DNA from: Gracilibacter sp.
GTDB taxonomy: Bacteria > Bacillota > Desulfitobacteriia > Desulfitobacteriales > Syntrophobotulaceae
DNA length: 32,730 nt
Direction: 5' to 3'
NCBI GenBank assembly: GCA_024637055.1
Contig: JAGXFZ010000076.1
Location: forward strand, 1-32,730
A program made the translations under genes and the position numbers. How positions within the stretch are numbered: position 1 is the first letter of the stretch; each line of letters opens with the position of its first letter. The notes under the pieces were generated by a model. The model did no database searches. It saw only the letters and a program-made list of their open reading frames with translations, and was not told the DNA's origin. Shown here piece after piece: positions 17,037-27,186 of this stretch.

Positions 17037-17417
17037 TTATCTTCTGTCGTTATCTTCTTCATATTCAGTTGGTACATCATCAGCATCATCGATAGCGGCA
17101 GAATCTTCTTTAGGTTTCTTATCTTTTTTACTTTTGCGATCTTCTTTATAATCTCTGTTTTCAATACTTTGTACTGCTGGTCTGATAAGTTCAATCTCAA
17201 CGTTATTGGCAATCTTTACTATGACAGTATCTTCGTTAATCTTAGTAATAGTACCATGAATACCGCCAATTGTTACGATATTATCCCTAAGCCTTAAACT
17301 GTCCAGCATGGACCTACGTTCTTTCTGCTGTTTGCTATTCGGTCTGATGATAATAAAGTATATAATCCCAAAGAATACTGCAAACCAAAGAACCATATTC
17401 ATCAAGCTTTGATCCAT
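17037..17417 (-). CDS. yajC: preprotein translocase subunit YajC
   Basis: YajC is a small accessory protein of the SecDF complex. The 126-residue protein has one N-terminal membrane helix (about 7-25), then IIRPNSKQQKERR and the conserved cytoplasmic segment LRLRDNIVTIGGIHGTITK. The tail from about residue 88 is highly charged and low-complexity (Lys/Asp/Glu-rich), which is variable in the family. GGGGGA lies upstream of the ATG. It follows tgt by 129 bp and precedes secDF, the common tgt-yajC-secDF order. Confidence 0.96.
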   Translation of the reverse strand: MDQSLMNMVLWFAVFFGIIYFIIIRPNSKQQKERRSMLDSLRLRDNIVTIGGIHGTITKINEDTVIVKIANNVEIELIRPAVQSIENRDYKEDRKSKKDKKPKEDSAAIDDADDVPTEYEEDNDRR

Positions 17418-17546
17418 TAGAATTGAATCCCCCTTTTTTTAAGATTTTTTTTGTTATCTTAATTTTATTAAGAATCAGTTGGTTAACCTTACCATGCATG
17501 ATTATATCATTTTTTCTGCCTTAAATCAGCATTTATTTTAAAAATA

Positions 17547-18689
<1,143 letters not shown>

Positions 18690-18721
18690 TTATTCACATT
18701 TTAGTTCTGATAATAACCATT

Positions 18722-19759
18722 CTATAATATTAACATACAATCGCCAAAACTAAAAAACCTATATTGTTCTTTAACAGCGGTTTCATAGGCTTTCATAATA
18801 ATATCTCTATTGGCAAAAGCACTAACCAGCATTATCAGAGTAGAACGAGGAAAATGAAAGTTAGTGATTAAACCATCTATAATCTTAAATTCATAACCTG
18901 GATAAATAAAAATATCTGTCCAGCCATCTGAAGGTGCTAGCTCTCCCTCTTGATTTAAACAAACTTTAGCAGCAGATTCTAAGGTTCTTACAACTGTTGT
19001 TCCAACAGCGATCACCTTACGTCCTTCTTTTTTGGCTAAGTTAATCCTTTCTGCTGAATGGTAATCAAGCCTGAAATACTCTGAATGCATCTCATGTTCC
19101 CGGATATCTTCTGTCTTTACAGGACGAAATGTTCCTAAGCCGACATGAAGTGTGATTTCCAGAACTTCAACGCCTTTTTTTCTAATTTTCTCCAGTAACT
19201 CCTTTGTGAAATGAAGACCGGCTGTAGGAGCTGCTGCTGATCCGTTTTCTTTGGCATAAACAGTCTGATATCTTTCCTTATCCTCAAGTTCGATGTGTAT
19301 ATATGGAGGTAAAGGCATCTTACCCAACTCATCAAGGACTGCTTCGAATAACCCTTCATATTGGAATCTTAGCAATCTATTGCCGTTGTCGTTGATACTT
19401 ACGAGTTCTCCCACAAGTAGTCCTTCCCCAAAGACAACTTTCTGTCCTACTTTAAGTCTTTTTCCAGGTCTAAGAATCACTTCCCAGAGATCTGTTTCTA
19501 ATCGGTTTAGTAGAAGTACTTCAATTTGGGCACCGGTTGCTTCTTTCTTGCCAAACAAACGGGCCGGAATAACCTTGGTTTTGTTTAGAACGAGAACGTC
19601 GCCAGCTTTCAATAGTGTATCTAACTGGGTAAATTGATAATGAAATAATTCACCTTTTGCTCTATCTATCAGCATCAACCGCGACCTATCTCTAGGTTCA
19701 ATAGGAACTTGCGCAATCAGTTCCTCTGGTAGATAGAAATCAAAATCTTTTAACTGCAT
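18722..19759 (-). CDS. queA: S-adenosylmethionine:tRNA ribosyltransferase-isomerase
   Basis: QueA transfers and rearranges the ribosyl moiety of SAM onto preQ1-modified tRNA, making epoxyqueuosine. The 345-residue protein begins [17 protein letters not shown], the family N-terminus. It shows [21 protein letters not shown], the TAGLHFT motif in the middle, [11 protein letters not shown], and [17 protein letters not shown] near the C-terminus. AGAGGAG precedes the ATG. It forms a queuosine pair with tgt downstream. No queG or queC-F genes are in the window. Confidence 0.97.
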   Translation of the reverse strand: MQLKDFDFYLPEELIAQVPIEPRDRSRLMLIDRAKGELFHYQFTQLDTLLKAGDVLVLNKTKVIPARLFGKKEATGAQIEVLLLNRLETDLWEVILRPGKRLKVGQKVVFGEGLLVGELVSINDNGNRLLRFQYEGLFEAVLDELGKMPLPPYIHIELEDKERYQTVYAKENGSAAAPTAGLHFTKELLEKIRKKGVEVLEITLHVGLGTFRPVKTEDIREHEMHSEYFRLDYHSAERINLAKKEGRKVIAVGTTVVRTLESAAKVCLNQEGELAPSDGWTDIFIYPGYEFKIIDGLITNFHFPRSTLIMLVSAFANRDIIMKAYETAVKEQYRFFSFGDCMLIL

Positions 19760-19820
19760 CTGTATGTCTCCTCTTTAATCTGTCAAAATCAAGGACTGCT
19801 TAACTTCGTGTATATCCCAC

Positions 19821-21152
19821 TTACGACGAGGTAGTCCTAAGGATAATCGCAGCGTGATAATAGTGAAGTAGGATATCATCATAAGAATAACCTTGCTTGG
19901 CCATATTGTATGCCCCCCATTGGGACATCCCGACACCATGACCCCAGCCTCTTCCATTAAACACAAAAACTCCAAAATGTCGTGGTTCAGAGCTTATTCC
20001 TTCATTAGAACTGACTAATTTTGCTAAAACTGGTCCAGGTAATTTTTTCTTATTAGGGTCATAATCAGCTAATAGAAGCATTGACTGTTTTTGTTTATTA
20101 ACATAGTTTACATCAGGCAAAATAAATTCTACTTCGTATAACCTCCCGAGAAAAGAATTGCCGGTTATACCCCTACCATAAGGATAGAATTCTTGGACAA
20201 AGGCTCCCCCAGATATCGTCTTACTATTATCAAGCCAGTCTTGAAGAATAACTTCATATACTCTACCTGATTGATGAGCTTTTAACTCTATTTTTCTGAT
20301 CGGAGCAAGCTCAAAAGCTTTCCCCAAAGCATCAGCTGCAATCCAGAACTGCCATCTATCGACAATCCCTCCTACACCTTCAGAAAACGGATCAGGCCGC
20401 GAAGTATAGTGAGGGTCGTGACTTACCCAAACGTTTTGGGTTTCTTCCATATAGCCACCGTTATGGGCAGAATAGTAAACAGAAATAGGATTGCCTGTTT
20501 CTTTATCTACAAGTATTTCTCCCTCGGTCATTTCAACAGCGCGACTTGCTTCTCCCTCTACAGCCCTTCCAGCATAAGCCTGATGAACATTTGGTGAGTC
20601 CGTGATAATTCCATTAGAATCTACATTTTTGATCAAGTATGTCCTAGCCGTGACAGCTTGCGCTTTTAGCGCTTCAAAACCCGTTGCCGCCCACGCATTG
20701 CTCATCTCGATCGGGACTACACCTTTTAAGTAATCTTCGCTATCCAAGGTATTAAGTAGTTTCCAACGAATTCCTTGTTTAGCTATTTGGAGATTTCCTC
20801 TATAGCTCAACCAATCTTTCTCAGGTTCTCTGATTCTAAAAATACCATTATTAGTAGTAACCATATTAATATCTTTTTCGTCCAATATTATTAATTGGTT
20901 ATGTATTTGTAAGTATTTTGTCAGTCCGCTCTGTCCAAGTTTATAACTATCTCCAGTCTTTAATACCAGATTTGTTCCATTGTAGCTGAAATCATAGCTT
21001 CCCTGTCTTACCTCTACCTCGAGCCAGCCAGCCTCAGGAAACTTCCAGATAAGTTCTACTCCGATATTCTTAGCCAAGCATACTGAAGGAAATAACAACA
21101 AACCTAAAGTAATAATAAATAATAAGATTTTCTGTTTAACATAAAACTTCAT
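19821..21152 (-). CDS. secreted SpoIID/LytB-domain protein
   Basis: This 443-residue exported protein has an N-terminal signal peptide (about 1-27, hydrophobic core LLFIITLGLLLFPSVCLA). A beta-rich N-terminal region (30-130) is followed by the SpoIID/LytB amidase-enhancer domain (about 135-440). The likely catalytic glutamate of SpoIID-type lytic transglycosylases is Glu149 in GVVPIEMSNAW. The C-terminal signature GWGHGVGMSQWGAYNMA is intact, as are ALKAQAVTARTY and YYSAHNGG. These enzymes cleave glycan strands bare of stem peptides; SpoIID proper acts in forespore engulfment. This locus between ruvB and queA usually holds a paralogue rather than SpoIID itself, so I leave the symbol blank. 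It supports a spore-forming Firmicute but does not prove it. Confidence 0.93.
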   Translation of the reverse strand: MKFYVKQKILLFIITLGLLLFPSVCLAKNIGVELIWKFPEAGWLEVEVRQGSYDFSYNGTNLVLKTGDSYKLGQSGLTKYLQIHNQLIILDEKDINMVTTNNGIFRIREPEKDWLSYRGNLQIAKQGIRWKLLNTLDSEDYLKGVVPIEMSNAWAATGFEALKAQAVTARTYLIKNVDSNGIITDSPNVHQAYAGRAVEGEASRAVEMTEGEILVDKETGNPISVYYSAHNGGYMEETQNVWVSHDPHYTSRPDPFSEGVGGIVDRWQFWIAADALGKAFELAPIRKIELKAHQSGRVYEVILQDWLDNSKTISGGAFVQEFYPYGRGITGNSFLGRLYEVEFILPDVNYVNKQKQSMLLLADYDPNKKKLPGPVLAKLVSSNEGISSEPRHFGVFVFNGRGWGHGVGMSQWGAYNMAKQGYSYDDILLHYYHAAIILRTTSS

Positions 21153-21269
21153 TTTCTTACCTCTTCTTACCTAATTCAATATCTTTTAAATATCTTATTG
21201 TTAAACAGATTGCCCATATTTAAGAACCTATATTCAATATTTTTCCAAATAATTGACCTTAAATCTTTT

Positions 21270-22322
21270 TTAAATCTGATCTGTAAACAAACTGTTATGC
21301 TGTTGTTGGGGAGCTGTTATACCAAGATGAATATAGACCTGGTTCGTAACCACCCTTCCTCGGGGAGTACGCTGAATAAAACCCTGTTGAAGTAAAAATG
21401 GCTCCACAACATCTTCCAGCGTCTCTGCTTCTTCGCCAACAGTCGCTGCCAAAGTTTCTAGACCAACCGGACCGCCATCATACTTCTCAATAATCGTTAA
21501 TAATATCTTTTTATCTAAACTATCAAGTCCTACGGGATCCACCTCTAATTTATCCAAAGCCTTGGATGCAATACTTAAATCTATTACCCTACTTCCCCAG
21601 AACTCTGCATAATCCCTCACCCTTTTAAGTAACCTATTGGACACTCTCGGAGTACCTCTGGACCTTTTCGCTATTTCTTCCGCACCTTCACTAGATAACT
21701 CAACTTTTAGAATACGTGAAGTACGAAAAACTATTTCTAGAAGTTCCTCCGTCGAATAAAATTCCAACCTGCTTATGACACCGAATCTATCTCGTAAAGG
21801 AGAAGTCAGTTGTCCCGCCCTAGTGGTTGCTCCAATCAGAGTAAAAGGTGCTAGAGATAGTCTAACGGAACGAGCACTTGGGCCTTTCCCAATCATAATA
21901 TCTAGACAGTTATCTTCCATAGCAGAATATAGTATTTCTTCAGCCGTTCGGCTTAAACGATGTATTTCATCTATAAAGAGGACATCATTTGGTTCCAGAG
22001 AAGTAAGAAGAGCTGCTAAGTCCCCTGGTCTTTCTATAGCAGGCCCAGAGGTTGTTCTAATACTTACCCCCATTTCAGCAGCAATTATATTGGCTAAAGT
22101 TGTCTTTCCAAGCCCTGGAGGCCCATATAACAAAACATGATCCAAAGCCTCTCCCCTGTTTTGAGCAGCATGAATAAAGACAGTTAGGTTTTCTTTTACT
22201 TTAGATTGCCCTATATATTCCATTAGTCTATTGGGCCTAAGTCCCTCAGTCTCCCTATCTTCAAAATGTTCTGTGGAGCTTACGATTCTTTCACTGTCCA
22301 ATTCTTCCACACCCCCAATCAT
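21270..22322 (-). CDS. ruvB: Holliday junction branch migration helicase RuvB
   Basis: RuvB is the AAA+ motor that drives branch migration of Holliday junctions with RuvA. The 350-residue protein contains Walker [12 protein letters not shown], Walker [10 protein letters not shown], the sensor and arginine-finger region [18 protein letters not shown], and the C-terminal winged-helix domain with [10 protein letters not shown]. It overlaps the ruvA stop by four bases (ATGA type), so they are translationally coupled. The short tail after the winged helix (Gln-rich, then LFTDQI) is variable in the family. Confidence 0.98.
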   Translation of the reverse strand: MIGGVEELDSERIVSSTEHFEDRETEGLRPNRLMEYIGQSKVKENLTVFIHAAQNRGEALDHVLLYGPPGLGKTTLANIIAAEMGVSIRTTSGPAIERPGDLAALLTSLEPNDVLFIDEIHRLSRTAEEILYSAMEDNCLDIMIGKGPSARSVRLSLAPFTLIGATTRAGQLTSPLRDRFGVISRLEFYSTEELLEIVFRTSRILKVELSSEGAEEIAKRSRGTPRVSNRLLKRVRDYAEFWGSRVIDLSIASKALDKLEVDPVGLDSLDKKILLTIIEKYDGGPVGLETLAATVGEEAETLEDVVEPFLLQQGFIQRTPRGRVVTNQVYIHLGITAPQQQHNSLFTDQI

Positions 22323-22948
22323 CTATTATCCTTAGACATGGCCATATACCGTAAGGCTTCTCTTATCCGCTCTTCCATAGTACGTGTTTGATTTTTATCA
22401 ATTTTCTCTAAAGCTTCTCGCGCTTCTTGTCTACTAAACCCCAAGGCAAGCAAGTAGTCCAGTTCATCATTCCCTTGCCCGGAATATGCTATTGTACTGT
22501 CTATCTTATTATCAGTATTGTTTTGGATACTAACGTACATCTCAGCCTTTTCCTTTAGCTTTTCCTTTAACTCCAATATCACTCGTTTCGCTGTTTTACC
22601 ACCTATTCCAGATACTTCAGTGAGCATAGAACTGTTTTCTTGGACAATTGCCATTACAACTTGACGAACTGAAAAGGTTGATATTATTGCAAGCGCTGCT
22701 CTGGGGCCGATACCTGAAACCCCCAGTAATTGAATAAATAAATCCTTTTCTTCAACATTACTAAATCCATAGAGAATTAAGTCATCTTCGCGAACAATAA
22801 GATGAGTATAAAATATTTTTTCGTCTCCCACCTGGACATTAGCAGTGCAACTGGCAGTTGTATTTACAATATAGCCAATACCGTTAACATCTATGACCAA
22901 TTTATCCGGGCTGATAACCCAGACAATCCCTCTCAATAAACCTATCAT
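22319..22948 (-). CDS. ruvA: Holliday junction DNA-binding protein RuvA
   Basis: RuvA binds the four-way junction and loads RuvB. I place the start at the ATG of [10 protein letters not shown], six bases after AAGGAGG, giving 209 aa; the longer frame to 22990 would run into ruvC and lacks a ribosome site. The OB-fold domain (1-65) has YIVNT, and the two helix-hairpin-helix motifs are [14 protein letters not shown] and [18 protein letters not shown] flexible linker leads to the C-terminal RuvB-binding domain ([15 protein letters not shown]). The ribosome site overlaps the ruvC stop codon. Confidence 0.97.
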   Translation of the reverse strand: MIGLLRGIVWVISPDKLVIDVNGIGYIVNTTASCTANVQVGDEKIFYTHLIVREDDLILYGFSNVEEKDLFIQLLGVSGIGPRAALAIISTFSVRQVVMAIVQENSSMLTEVSGIGGKTAKRVILELKEKLKEKAEMYVSIQNNTDNKIDSTIAYSGQGNDELDYLLALGFSRQEAREALEKIDKNQTRTMEERIREALRYMAMSKDNR

Positions 22949-22959
22949 CTGTTTCCTCC

Positions 22960-23436
22960 TTAGATACGCCTCATACTGTGGGCATGACATATCGCTATAG
23001 CTAAAGCATCTGCGGTATCATCTGGTTTGGGAGTTTCCTTGAGGGCTAATAATGCCCTTACCATAAACTGAACCTGTTTTTTATCTGCTTTTCCATAACC
23101 AACCACTGCCTGTTTAACCTGTAAGGGTGTATACTCAAATACTTCTATATTATTTTTAGCAGCTGCCAGAAGTATCACACCCCTTGCTTGTCCTACAGTT
23201 AGAGCAGTTGTCGTATTACGATTAAAGAATAATTCTTCCACAGCCATCACATCAGGTGGACTTTCCCTTAAGAAATTATCAAGGGATTCATATATTATAA
23301 GCAACCTTTCAGTCATGGGCATATCCGACTTTGTTCGCCAACAAGAATAACTAACCGGAGTGATTTTGTGACCCTGCTTTTCAATCAAGCCATAGCCCAC
23401 TATCGCCGTTCCTGGATCAATTCCTAAAATTAACAT
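22960..23436 (-). CDS. ruvC: crossover junction endodeoxyribonuclease RuvC
   Basis: RuvC resolves Holliday junctions by paired nicks. The 158-residue protein has the catalytic acidic residues in place: Asp7 in LGIDPGT, a glutamate in AVEELFF, and the C-terminal aspartates in KPDDTADALAIA. Length is slightly short of E. coli RuvC, normal for Firmicutes. AGGAGA precedes the ATG. It is the first gene of ruvCAB and follows yebC by 24 bp. Confidence 0.97.
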   Translation of the reverse strand: MLILGIDPGTAIVGYGLIEKQGHKITPVSYSCWRTKSDMPMTERLLIIYESLDNFLRESPPDVMAVEELFFNRNTTTALTVGQARGVILLAAAKNNIEVFEYTPLQVKQAVVGYGKADKKQVQFMVRALLALKETPKPDDTADALAIAICHAHSMRRI

Positions 23437-23460
23437 CTTCTTCTCCTAGAACCAATTCTT

Positions 23461-24216
23461 CTATAGATCTTGATCCAAAAGGGAATCATCAAGATCAAAA
23501 TTAGTATACACCTTTTGAACATCATCATGGTCTTCCATTAAATCGATTAGTTTTATCACTTTTCTAGCTTGTTCTATATCCGAAATCTCTGACTTATTTT
23601 CTGGGATAAGGTTAATGCTTGCCACTTGAATAGGAACGCCACTATCTAAAAGGGTTTGTCTTACATCTTGCATATTGGGTGGCATTGTAAATATCTCATA
23701 GCTTTCTTCCTGGTTTTCCACATCTTCCGCCCCAGCTTCTAATGCTAAAAGTAAGAGCTCATCTTCCTTGGTCTGCAAGTCTTCCTTACGAACGGTTAGT
23801 TGTCCTTTTTCTGTAAACATCCAGCCTACACAACCGCTTTCACCCAGATTACCTCCGTTTTTAGAAAAGAGATGTCTCATTTCTCCTGCTGTTCGATTGC
23901 GATTATCTGTTAAAACAAGAGCCATTATGGCAACTCCACCAGGGCCATAACCCTCATAACGAAGCTCTTCGTAATTTGTTTCCTCTCCGTCTCCTGTACC
24001 TTTTTGAATTGCCCGCTGAATATTATCATTCGGCATATTTGCCGCTTTCGCGTTATCTATGGCTATCTTCAAGCGGAAATTTCCATTGGGATCAGCTCCT
24101 CCAGTTCGTGCCGCAACAAAAATTTCTCTAGCTATCTTCGTAAAAACCCTACCCTTGACAGCATCCGATTTCGCTTTTCTGTGTTTGATATTAGCCCACT
24201 TGGAATGACCGGCCAT
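23461..24216 (-). CDS. yebC: YebC/PmpR family (TACO1-like) protein
   Basis: This 251-residue protein belongs to the YebC/TACO1 family. Members were long annotated as transcriptional regulators, and more recent work links some of them to translation of proline-rich stretches at the ribosome. The N-terminus [18 protein letters not shown] is invariant in the family, and [28 protein letters not shown] and [11 protein letters not shown] are present. CAGGAGGG precedes the ATG. It directly precedes ruvC, an order conserved widely in bacteria. The exact role in this organism is open. Confidence 0.96.
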   Translation of the reverse strand: MAGHSKWANIKHRKAKSDAVKGRVFTKIAREIFVAARTGGADPNGNFRLKIAIDNAKAANMPNDNIQRAIQKGTGDGEETNYEELRYEGYGPGGVAIMALVLTDNRNRTAGEMRHLFSKNGGNLGESGCVGWMFTEKGQLTVRKEDLQTKEDELLLLALEAGAEDVENQEESYEIFTMPPNMQDVRQTLLDSGVPIQVASINLIPENKSEISDIEQARKVIKLIDLMEDHDDVQKVYTNFDLDDSLLDQDL

Positions 24217-24244
24217 TACAATTCCCTCCTGAAATGATTATTAT

Positions 24245-24418
24245 TTTTAGAGTTCGTTTTACTGCATATACCCGCCCGTGCGCCAGAAAGCAATTCTTCT
24301 TGGTTTGCGGCTTCGGCGTTTATCTCCGCAGGAGACAAACGTACCACGCTCCAGGGCTATTCACTTGTCAACTCCGCTACCTCACCAAACCTGCACTCTT
24401 AAAAGCGAGGTTGTAAGG
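24245..24418 (-). other. GC-richer structured gap between hypF and yebC
   Basis: This intergenic stretch is visibly GC-richer than the neighbouring spacers. On the minus strand it contains a hairpin at 24317-24341, with arms CGTTTGTCTCC and GGAGATAAACG and loop TGC: 11 pairs including one G-U, which pairs only in minus-strand RNA. A second weaker stem uses AACCT/AGGTT near 24390-24415. A possible promoter (TTGCTT, 17 bp, TATATG) lies at about 24295-24268 on the minus strand and would serve yebC-ruvCAB. There is no U-tract, so the hairpin is not a standard terminator. Confidence 0.5.
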
Positions 24419-26821
24419 TTAGGATTTCTGTAAGCAAGCGTTAGCTATAAGAACTTGTCCGAGTGCTAGGCCACCATCTCCAGCCGGCAACATGGTTGGA
24501 TAATATATTGTTATACCAATTTCTTTAGTCAAGTTTAACAAAATCTCTGTTAGAAGTTTATTTTGAAAAACACCACCACTTATAACAATTTCTTTATTCT
24601 GTATTCCAATCAATAAGACCATTTCTAACATGGCAGAGGCTAAAGAGTAATGAAAACGGAAAGCTATTTCATCTCTAGATCTATGGTCAAGGATTTCTGA
24701 TACAATGCTCTTCAGTAATCTCCCTGGCTTAAGTACGAAAACCTCTGAATCTATATCGAATTCGAAAAAATATAGTTCTCGTTCCTTTAGCTTCTCAACT
24801 TCTGGATTATATCTGCATATTAACCTTGCATACGCTTCCTTTTTCATCCTTCTAACTTCTGGTGAATAATCCAACCCAAATATTGTAGCATAATCTTGAG
24901 CTGCGTTGTGCTTATTAATCTTTATTAGCCAAGATACTGCTTTACTTTCCAGTTCTATCGCCGCTTGCCCTTCATACGAGACCTCTGTGCAGATACCTAG
25001 TAATCCACTTACTACATCAAATAATCGTCCCGCACTAGATGTCTCATATATTTGAAATCCGCTCTTCAGTTGGCCATCTAGAATACTTTTTTCATGCATC
25101 GAAAGTTTATCCCATAAAGGCTCCGTTGTCATCCATTCATTTGAACTAAGTAGTTTACGCAAGTAAGCATAAGCAATTCTTAAAGGTTTCTTCGCCCCAG
25201 CGTCACCACCTGGTAAAGGTAGATATTCCAGATGTGCTCGGCGTTCATATCCGCTAGCATCGCCATATAGAAATTCAAATCCCCAGATTTTATCATCTTC
25301 ACCATAGCCAGTTCCATCACAAATAATTCCCAGGGTAGGCTTGCTAATTTGGTATTCTTCCATCACGCTTACCAAATGGGCATGGTGATGTTGTACTGTA
25401 CATTTGGAAGTTGTCATTTGTTTAGCCATTATCGTGGTCGCATATTCAGGATGAAGATCATAAGCCACTTTGTCCGGAATGATATTCGCTACTTTCTGAT
25501 AAGAATGGAATTCCTGTTCATACCTTTCGAAGTTCTCATACCCGTGCATATCCCCAATATACTGACTCATGAATGCTTTTTTTCCGGATGCTAGACAAAA
25601 AGCATTTTTCATCTCCCCTCCTAAAGCAGCTATGGATCCCTGAACTTCATTTTGTAAGAACATGGGTAGAGGGATATAACCTCTGGCCCTGCGCAGAAAT
25701 GTTGTCTTGCCCCCTATTATTTGAATAACTGAATCGTCGCAAGGATGAAATATATCTCTATCATGAAGCAAGAAATAATCAGCGATTCCGTGCAGGTCTC
25801 TAACCGCTACCTCATTATCATATATGAGAGGCTGCCCACTTAGATTTGCACTCGTCATAACCATGATATCTATGGAACCTCGAAATAATAAATGATGTAT
25901 TGGGGTATACGGCAGCATTGTCCCCAGAGTATGTATGTTAGGGGCAACATGACTGGAAACCCTACTAGTGGCTTTGTCCAACCATGGAAGTAAGACTATA
26001 GGTGAAGCAGGACTAGTTAAGACTCTTTTTTCCTCTTCAGATAAGAAGACTTCTTGAGATACGATATCTAGGTTACGTACCATAAGGGCGAATGGTTTAT
26101 GCCCACGTTCCTTAATCTCACGTAGTTTTTTTACTGACAGGTCATTATATGCATCACATACGAGATGGAACCCCCCGAGACCTTTGACAGCAATAATCGC
26201 ACCTGCTTCCAATAACTTTACGCTTTGTTGAATGTCAATTTCTTGACCTTCGGCATTTAAAAGCCTTAGTGATGGACCACAATCTCCACAAGCAACTGGT
26301 TGAGCATGAAATCTTCTGTTCAATGGATTTTCATATTCCTCTCGGCATTTAGCGCACATTTGGAAAGTATCCATAGTTGTTTTATCACGATCATATGGTC
26401 TATCACGAATAATTGTATAACGAGGACCACAATTTGTGCAATTGATAAACGGATAGAGATACCTTCTATCATCTTTATCAAACATTTCTTGTAAACAGTC
26501 AGGACATGTTCTAATATCTGGCGAAATAAGAACATCTGATTGAGCAAGGTTATCACTTTTTATTATATTAAAATCCGTATACCCTAGATATTCGGTAGTT
26601 CTTATATCCTTATAAATAATGGTTGCCAAAGCCGGAGTCTTATTTTGAAGAACAGAAGAAAACTTTTCAATATTTTCTCCCTCGGCATGAATATCCAAAC
26701 CGTCACTGGAATTCTTAACCCAGCCTTTTATATCAAGATCGCTCGCAACCTTGAAAACAAACGGTCGAAAACCAACCCCTTGAACAATTCCGTCAAAATG
26801 AATTTTTATTGCTTTTTTCAT
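24419..26821 (-). CDS. hypF: carbamoyltransferase HypF ([NiFe]-hydrogenase maturation)
   Basis: HypF converts carbamoyl phosphate into the thiocarbamate on HypE that becomes the cyanide ligands of [NiFe] hydrogenases. The 800-residue protein has all domains: an acylphosphatase domain (1-90) with GIVQGVGFRPFVF; zinc fingers with Cys106/109, Cys128/131, Cys156/159 and Cys178/181; a YrdC-like domain (about 195-375) with KGLGGFHL and TSANLSGQP; and a Kae1-like domain with HHHAH (478-482), CDGTGYGED and the C-terminal PAGDGGLALGQ. No catalytic motif is lost. The ribosome site is weak (AAGAGA). No other hyp gene or [NiFe] subunit is in the window; the neighbour upstream is an [FeFe] hydrogenase, which does not need HypF. 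Confidence 0.97.
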   Translation of the reverse strand: MKKAIKIHFDGIVQGVGFRPFVFKVASDLDIKGWVKNSSDGLDIHAEGENIEKFSSVLQNKTPALATIIYKDIRTTEYLGYTDFNIIKSDNLAQSDVLISPDIRTCPDCLQEMFDKDDRRYLYPFINCTNCGPRYTIIRDRPYDRDKTTMDTFQMCAKCREEYENPLNRRFHAQPVACGDCGPSLRLLNAEGQEIDIQQSVKLLEAGAIIAVKGLGGFHLVCDAYNDLSVKKLREIKERGHKPFALMVRNLDIVSQEVFLSEEEKRVLTSPASPIVLLPWLDKATSRVSSHVAPNIHTLGTMLPYTPIHHLLFRGSIDIMVMTSANLSGQPLIYDNEVAVRDLHGIADYFLLHDRDIFHPCDDSVIQIIGGKTTFLRRARGYIPLPMFLQNEVQGSIAALGGEMKNAFCLASGKKAFMSQYIGDMHGYENFERYEQEFHSYQKVANIIPDKVAYDLHPEYATTIMAKQMTTSKCTVQHHHAHLVSVMEEYQISKPTLGIICDGTGYGEDDKIWGFEFLYGDASGYERRAHLEYLPLPGGDAGAKKPLRIAYAYLRKLLSSNEWMTTEPLWDKLSMHEKSILDGQLKSGFQIYETSSAGRLFDVVSGLLGICTEVSYEGQAAIELESKAVSWLIKINKHNAAQDYATIFGLDYSPEVRRMKKEAYARLICRYNPEVEKLKERELYFFEFDIDSEVFVLKPGRLLKSIVSEILDHRSRDEIAFRFHYSLASAMLEMVLLIGIQNKEIVISGGVFQNKLLTEILLNLTKEIGITIYYPTMLPAGDGGLALGQVLIANACLQKS

Positions 26822-27080
26822 CCCATTATCTCTTAAACTCTCTTTATAATTTTATAATTTTATTCAATGCTATTTTACACGTATTATTGTTCAGAAACAA
26901 TTAAACGTATTATCTTAAATCATAAATTACCAAACTAAAAATAGTATTCCAATTAGGAAAATTGAATTTTCAGACTTTTTTAATTGGTCTGGCCATTAAT
27001 AATAAAATAGGGTAAAATATTTACGTGGAGTTGTATATTCTCATCTACTCCTCCTCAATATTATCTAACCCCTCTAATTG

Positions 27081-27109
27081 GCCCGATTTTATGTCGGGCT
27101 ATTTTTTTA
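27081..27109 (+). terminator. plus-strand rho-independent terminator
   Basis: GCCCGA and TCGGGC pair around TTTTATG and are followed by TA and seven T residues, a textbook terminator reading on the plus strand. On the minus strand the stem is preceded by A residues and followed by CAATTAG, so it would not work for the hydrogenase or hypF. All recognised genes here are on the minus strand, so it should end an unrecognised plus-strand transcript, or it is a relic. Confidence 0.7.
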
Positions 27110-27122
27110 TCTATTAACCCAT

Positions 27123-27167
27123 TAATCATAGAAGAAACTGCTAGATTTGCAGTTTCTTCTATGATTA
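27123..27167 (-). terminator. long perfect hairpin after the fused hydrogenase gene
   Basis: TAATCATAGAAGAAACTGC and its exact complement (19 bp each) enclose a 7-base loop, beginning 19 bp past the hydrogenase stop codon. The stem is long and perfect but lacks a U-tract on the minus strand. It may end or protect the 3' end of the hydrogenase mRNA, or be a small inverted-repeat element. Confidence 0.5.
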
Positions 27168-27186
27168 TCAGAGCATTGAAATTGAA

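Larger units (their letters stand above)
26822..27186. other. 365-bp AT-rich gap between the fused hydrogenase and hypF
   Basis: No gene of normal size is present. It holds a perfect 7+1+7 palindrome GAAAATT-g-AATTTTC (26957-26971), a plus-strand terminator (27081-27109) and a long hairpin (27123-27167). A minus-strand mini-frame of seven codons (27044-27021, MRIYNST then stop) has a very strong GAGGAGGAG site three bases before its ATG; this could be a leader peptide or a gene remnant. I see no clear promoter for hypF. Confidence 0.6.

Noticed and set aside
22949-22990. Upstream start of ruvA (extra MSCPQYEAYLRRKQ)
   Set aside because: It runs into ruvC and lacks a ribosome site; AAGGAGG fits the ATG at 22948, and MIGLLRG is the normal RuvA N-terminus.
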